Source: Byssochlamys sp. IMV 00236 (lineage: Eukaryota; Ascomycota; Eurotiomycetes; Eurotiales; Thermoascaceae). From it: a stretch of 11,049 nt of DNA. The stretch spans positions 1 to 11,049 of the forward strand of contig MSJH02000342.1 of NCBI GenBank assembly GCA_001931875.2, in the 5' to 3' direction. How positions within the stretch are numbered: the first letter of the stretch is position 1; each line of letters starts with the position of its first letter. Below the pieces are notes generated by a model. That model worked only from the letters and a program-made list of their open reading frames with translations, did no database searches and was not told the DNA's origin. Below are positions 8,395 through 11,049 of the stretch, one piece after another. Position numbers and translations under genes: made by a program.

Positions 8395-9610
8395 TTAGCG
8401 ACGAACAACTCCATATCTTGAAGATATTTGATCCGAGTACAACCTACCAGATGATCTATAGAAACTATTGAGTTACACACACTTTTGCTTATTTCTTCAT
8501 TAAACTTACGTGGAAGGTGTTGAAATAATTGAATTGATCTGAGTAGCAGCATAACTACGCGTTGAAGGCTTATTATCCCTCAATATGACACGCAAATATT
8601 GACCTTGAGAAATATGTTAGTCTATTTTTAAAACTTGTCTTATTTCCTTACCATCTGCTTTTATATTATCAAGTTTAGCTATACAATCTAAGGCTGCACT
8701 TTTTGTACTAAATTCTACTTCAGCTTCTCCAAATGATTCACCCATACGGTTTCTTAAAACCTCACATCGCAAAACATTGCCAAATTCTTCACATACACAC
8801 TTTTTTAAATAGTTGATAAGAAACAAACATGCATTATATTTTTATCTATTTACCCTGACGTCTTCCGAGTTAGCTCCACGATCTAATCCAGATATCAACA
8901 CTGTAGTTGGACCAGATTCACCTTTGATGGTCAAACCACTAGTGGGTGGGGTTACATTTGATCGTCCACGGATAGAAATACTAGATCGTCCATCGATAAC
9001 GGGTCGTTCATATGCAGATCCGGTTATACGTGTAGTTTGCTGCGGTATTACTGGTTGTGTTTGCTGTGAACGAGGACCAAGACGAGAACTGAAGATGCTT
9101 AATGTACTGCCATTTGAACTCTTACTTGGACTATTTATATTATTAACTATCGTCGCCTTCTTCTTCGTCAAGGGAGTGGTGGCAGAGGTGGTAATGGTGG
9201 TAGTGGCTGTATTGCTGAGTTTCTTTACTTGAGAGCCTAATTTACCTTTAATTGTCTGAGGAACAGCTTTTGTAATGATAATTTTAGAAGGATCGGCGAC
9301 TGTTGAAGTTTTGTTACTTGTTGGAGGATTAGGTCTCGATGTCAATGACTATAAGCAAGGGATTAATATTGAATAAGTACAAATTATAATACCTTTTTAC
9401 CAGTCGAGACATGATGCTCTTGTTAGTTTTGACATTATTATTTGATGCTGGTTTTTTAACTTTAGCCTTTGTTTGGATACTTAGATTGCCTTTTTCTTTG
9501 CCCTTTTGAAGCTTTTTAACTTTGTTTGGCTGTGATGAACCTTTCTTAGGGTGCGTTTTTCTTTGCTTTATAAGATCATCAAGCGAGGAATCAAGGTCCA
9601 TTGAACTCAT
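8395..9610 (-). CDS. RRM protein of the Aly/REF (Yra1) mRNA-export type
   Basis: Export adaptors of this type bind mRNA and the helicase UAP56/Sub2 in TREX and hand RNA to the Mex67/NXF1 receptor. Exons on the minus strand: 9610-9401, 9348-8854, 8799-8652, 8603-8510, 8464-8395; introns of 45-54 nt; 338 residues. The N-terminus MSSMDLDSSLDDLIKQR resembles the UAP56-binding motif, followed by a basic Lys-rich stretch to ~60. Residues ~70-215 are Ser/Thr/Pro-rich and look disordered. One RRM spans ~218-292: RNP2-like VLISGL, then EDVRCVCEEFG, then an Aly-type RNP1 without aromatic core (SFGEAEVEF). The tail of ~45 residues ends GVVRR; I see no C-terminal UAP56-binding motif and no RGG box. Another RRM adaptor such as a POLDIP3-like protein is possible. 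It lies 97 bp downstream of the PX gene stop and 193 bp upstream of the PCI gene start. Confidence 0.75.
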
Positions 9611-9707
9611 GTTATTTATTAGTTTTTTTTTTTTGTAATTAGGGAAAAAAGAAGGAAAAAAAATATATTTGGGTTATTTTTTTTCTCAAGATTTTATCCA
9701 ATTAAAA

Positions 9708-10819
9708 TCAAGGCGCAATCCAGCGTCTTACAGCAGGGCTTGCCCCCAAGGTAGGGTGTAAGACAACATATTTAAAGAAATATTCAAGTTCTCGACGACG
9801 TTGTTCAACAAAGGTAGGCGTAAATTTGCCAACTACTTTCTTTGGTGGTAATTTAGGAATGCTTTTTTTTAAATAGCTATAGTTCTTTATCAATTCTTCA
9901 CGAAGCTCTACAAAGTCCGAGTAGCGTTTAAGGACAGTAATTGGCGTTCCCTATTATGCAGATGTATGTGTATGTCTATGTTAGTGAAATAATATTGTTG
10001 ATAGCCTATTTTTACTTTATCACTATATACTGTGCAGCTATAGCATATATAGCTTCCATATCCCGCACCTATACGTAAGGGATGCTCAACAACTGCATCT
10101 GTTGCATATATAAAGTTTTCATCGTTCTTATAAAAGTTGATATGTGCAACTTCCTCTCCTGTTTTAATAGGCGTTGATTGAGACGGCCTAAGCCCTTTTA
10201 GTAAAGGAAATAGACTCTTCTTCTTATTACTGCTGATATTGCTATCCATATTTGTCTATTACAAGACTGTTAGCAACTACATAGTTTTTCAAGTGGATAC
10301 ACACATACCATTAGAGAATTTAATGGCTGACCTGAACATTGTTCCTGACCATTGCTGCTACTGGTATCTTTATCAGAGTCTTCTGCCTTTTCTTCCTCTT
10401 CAACTATTCTATCTCTCGATGGTATCTTATTCAATCTGACTAAAGGTTTAGCTGACACTAGAGGAGAAGACTGGCTCATTGTTGGTTTAACCTTTGTTGT
10501 TACTAAATATCTTTTTCTAGTGAATACACCTTATTATTAAACACACGTCTCTATTACCATTCGATGCAAATTCTAGCTTTTTCCGTACGTCGTCCATAAC
10601 TATTTTCGCCTTTCTATCCATTTCTACACTTGTTTCAAGCTTATTCTCGTCCAGATTGTCCTGTAATTGTACCAGTCTTTTGATTGCCTCTCGTAAGTCT
10701 TTACTTGCTTGGCTTATTGCATTTGTCGCTCTATCTTCTTTTCCAAGTGATTCAAGTTTGACCCACTCATTTTGACATTGTTCAAGTAATGTATTTACTT
10801 CAGTTTGATAAATGGACAT
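9708..10819 (-). CDS. PX-domain protein resembling Ypt35, with helical N-terminus
   Basis: PX domains bind phosphatidylinositol 3-phosphate on endosomes and vacuoles; yeast Ypt35 is such a protein and recruits the lipid transporter Vps13. Exons on the minus strand: 10819-10558, 10502-10309, 10255-10016, 9950-9708; introns of 55, 53 and 65 nt; 312 residues. The PX domain covers ~205-310: SYICYSCTVYSDK, KRYSDF (240-245; Arg241 is the lipid-phosphate contact), the SIPKLPPKK loop (262-270), then the basic FVEQRRRELEYFF helix and ASPAVRRW. The end at residue 312 immediately after the domain is typical of Ypt35. Residues 1-90 are predicted helical and Lys/Glu-rich, then comes an acidic, Ser-rich linker. 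The first exon could be a separate short gene, but a 55-nt intron joins it in frame, which I favour. Spliced ends are inferred. Confidence 0.78.
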
Positions 10820-10869
10820 TCAAAAAGTTGAAACAAGAATAAATAAAAAAGGAAAGGGATTCCATATTT

Positions 10870-10877
10870 ATTTTATA
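10870..10877 (-). promoter_or_regulatory. TATA box of the PX-domain gene, with upstream CCAAT
   Basis: TATAAAAT on the minus strand about 50-58 bases before the ATG at 10819. A CCAAT pentamer (ATTGG on plus, 10894-10898) lies 17 bases further upstream. The order and spacing suit a small fungal promoter and support the ATG at 10819 as the gene start. Confidence 0.5.
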
Positions 10878-10902
10878 AGCAACTGATAATTTCATTGGCT
10901 GT

Positions 10903-11049
10903 TTATTGTTTTATACCTTGGGTTATGGTGTTACCATGGCAAACGTTCCTATGCGCTGCAAAAAGACGTTGGCGACAGCTCATTGTTGATCTTTATCATA
11001 CACATTAAAAATGCATCAGGATCTAATCACCTTTTTTTTTTTTTTTTTT
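10903..11049. other. Unassigned window end, less AT-rich, ending in poly-T
   Basis: Sequence beyond the PX-gene promoter. The stretch 10920-11000 has more G and C than surrounding spacers. It carries one short open frame on each strand (plus from ATG 10926 to a stop at 11007-11009; minus across nearly the same bases), neither recognisable. The last 18 bases are T. It could be the edge of a neighbouring exon or the upstream promoter; I cannot tell. Confidence 0.3.

Noticed and set aside
8813..9232. 139-codon frame antisense to the Aly/REF-like gene with hydrophobic segments
   Set aside because: It overlaps a well-supported spliced gene; its hydrophobicity comes from reading Ser/Thr/Lys codons in reverse.
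10517..10819. Stand-alone 100-residue gene in the first exon of the PX gene
   Set aside because: The last codons before the stop read through a good GTAATA donor; the 55-nt intron joins in frame to the next exon, and no separate promoter is seen for the downstream part. Kept as an alternative only.

Overview
This is nuclear DNA from a fungus. It is AT-rich and gene-dense. Nearly every gene is cut by short GT-AG introns (24 reconstructed here, 45-85 nt). The protein repertoire (a Ubc13-type E2, Cdc37, a divergent histone H3/H4 pair, a MedA-like developmental regulator, a Ypt35-like PX protein) is fungal. The short introns, T/A homopolymers and AT-rich spacers fit an early-diverging lineage such as Mucoromycota/Mucorales; that placement is inference. 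Poly-T runs lie at both ends of the window.

Layout, left to right. 36-703 (+): Ubc13/UBE2N-type ubiquitin-conjugating enzyme, five exons, complete. 885-2195 (+): MedA/Acr1/Ren1-like regulator, three exons, the first only 13 nt. 2284-2880 (-): small two-transmembrane protein of unknown function, convergent with the previous gene. 3119-4624 (-): Hsp90 co-chaperone Cdc37, four exons. 4625-5129: spacer with no recognised gene. 5130-5540 (-) and 5860-6220 (+): divergently transcribed histones H3 and H4. Their shared promoter carries two ACGCGT (MCB-type) boxes in a perfect inverted repeat and a (TAA)10 microsatellite. The H4 start codon is split by an intron, A|TG. 6432-8201 (-): PCI-domain protein of the Thp1/PCID2/Csn12 family, eight exons. 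8395-9610 (-): RRM protein of the Aly/REF/Yra1 mRNA-export type, five exons. 9708-10819 (-): PX-domain protein resembling Ypt35 with an N-terminal helical extension, four exons. 10820-11049: its promoter plus an unexplained stretch.

The genes are mostly housekeeping: DNA-damage/K63 ubiquitination, chaperoning of kinases, nucleosome core, mRNA export and phosphoinositide-dependent trafficking. The Thp1/PCID2 and Aly/REF genes are adjacent on one strand and both belong to nuclear mRNA export, which may be coincidence. I saw no mobile element, CRISPR array, tRNA or rRNA. I found no clearly new multi-gene system. The most unusual items are the splice-assembled H4 start codon and the palindromic MCB pair in the histone promoter.

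Exon models come from reading GT-AG sites by eye, checking that reading frames join without stops and checking against remembered family sequences. No transcript data or searches were available.
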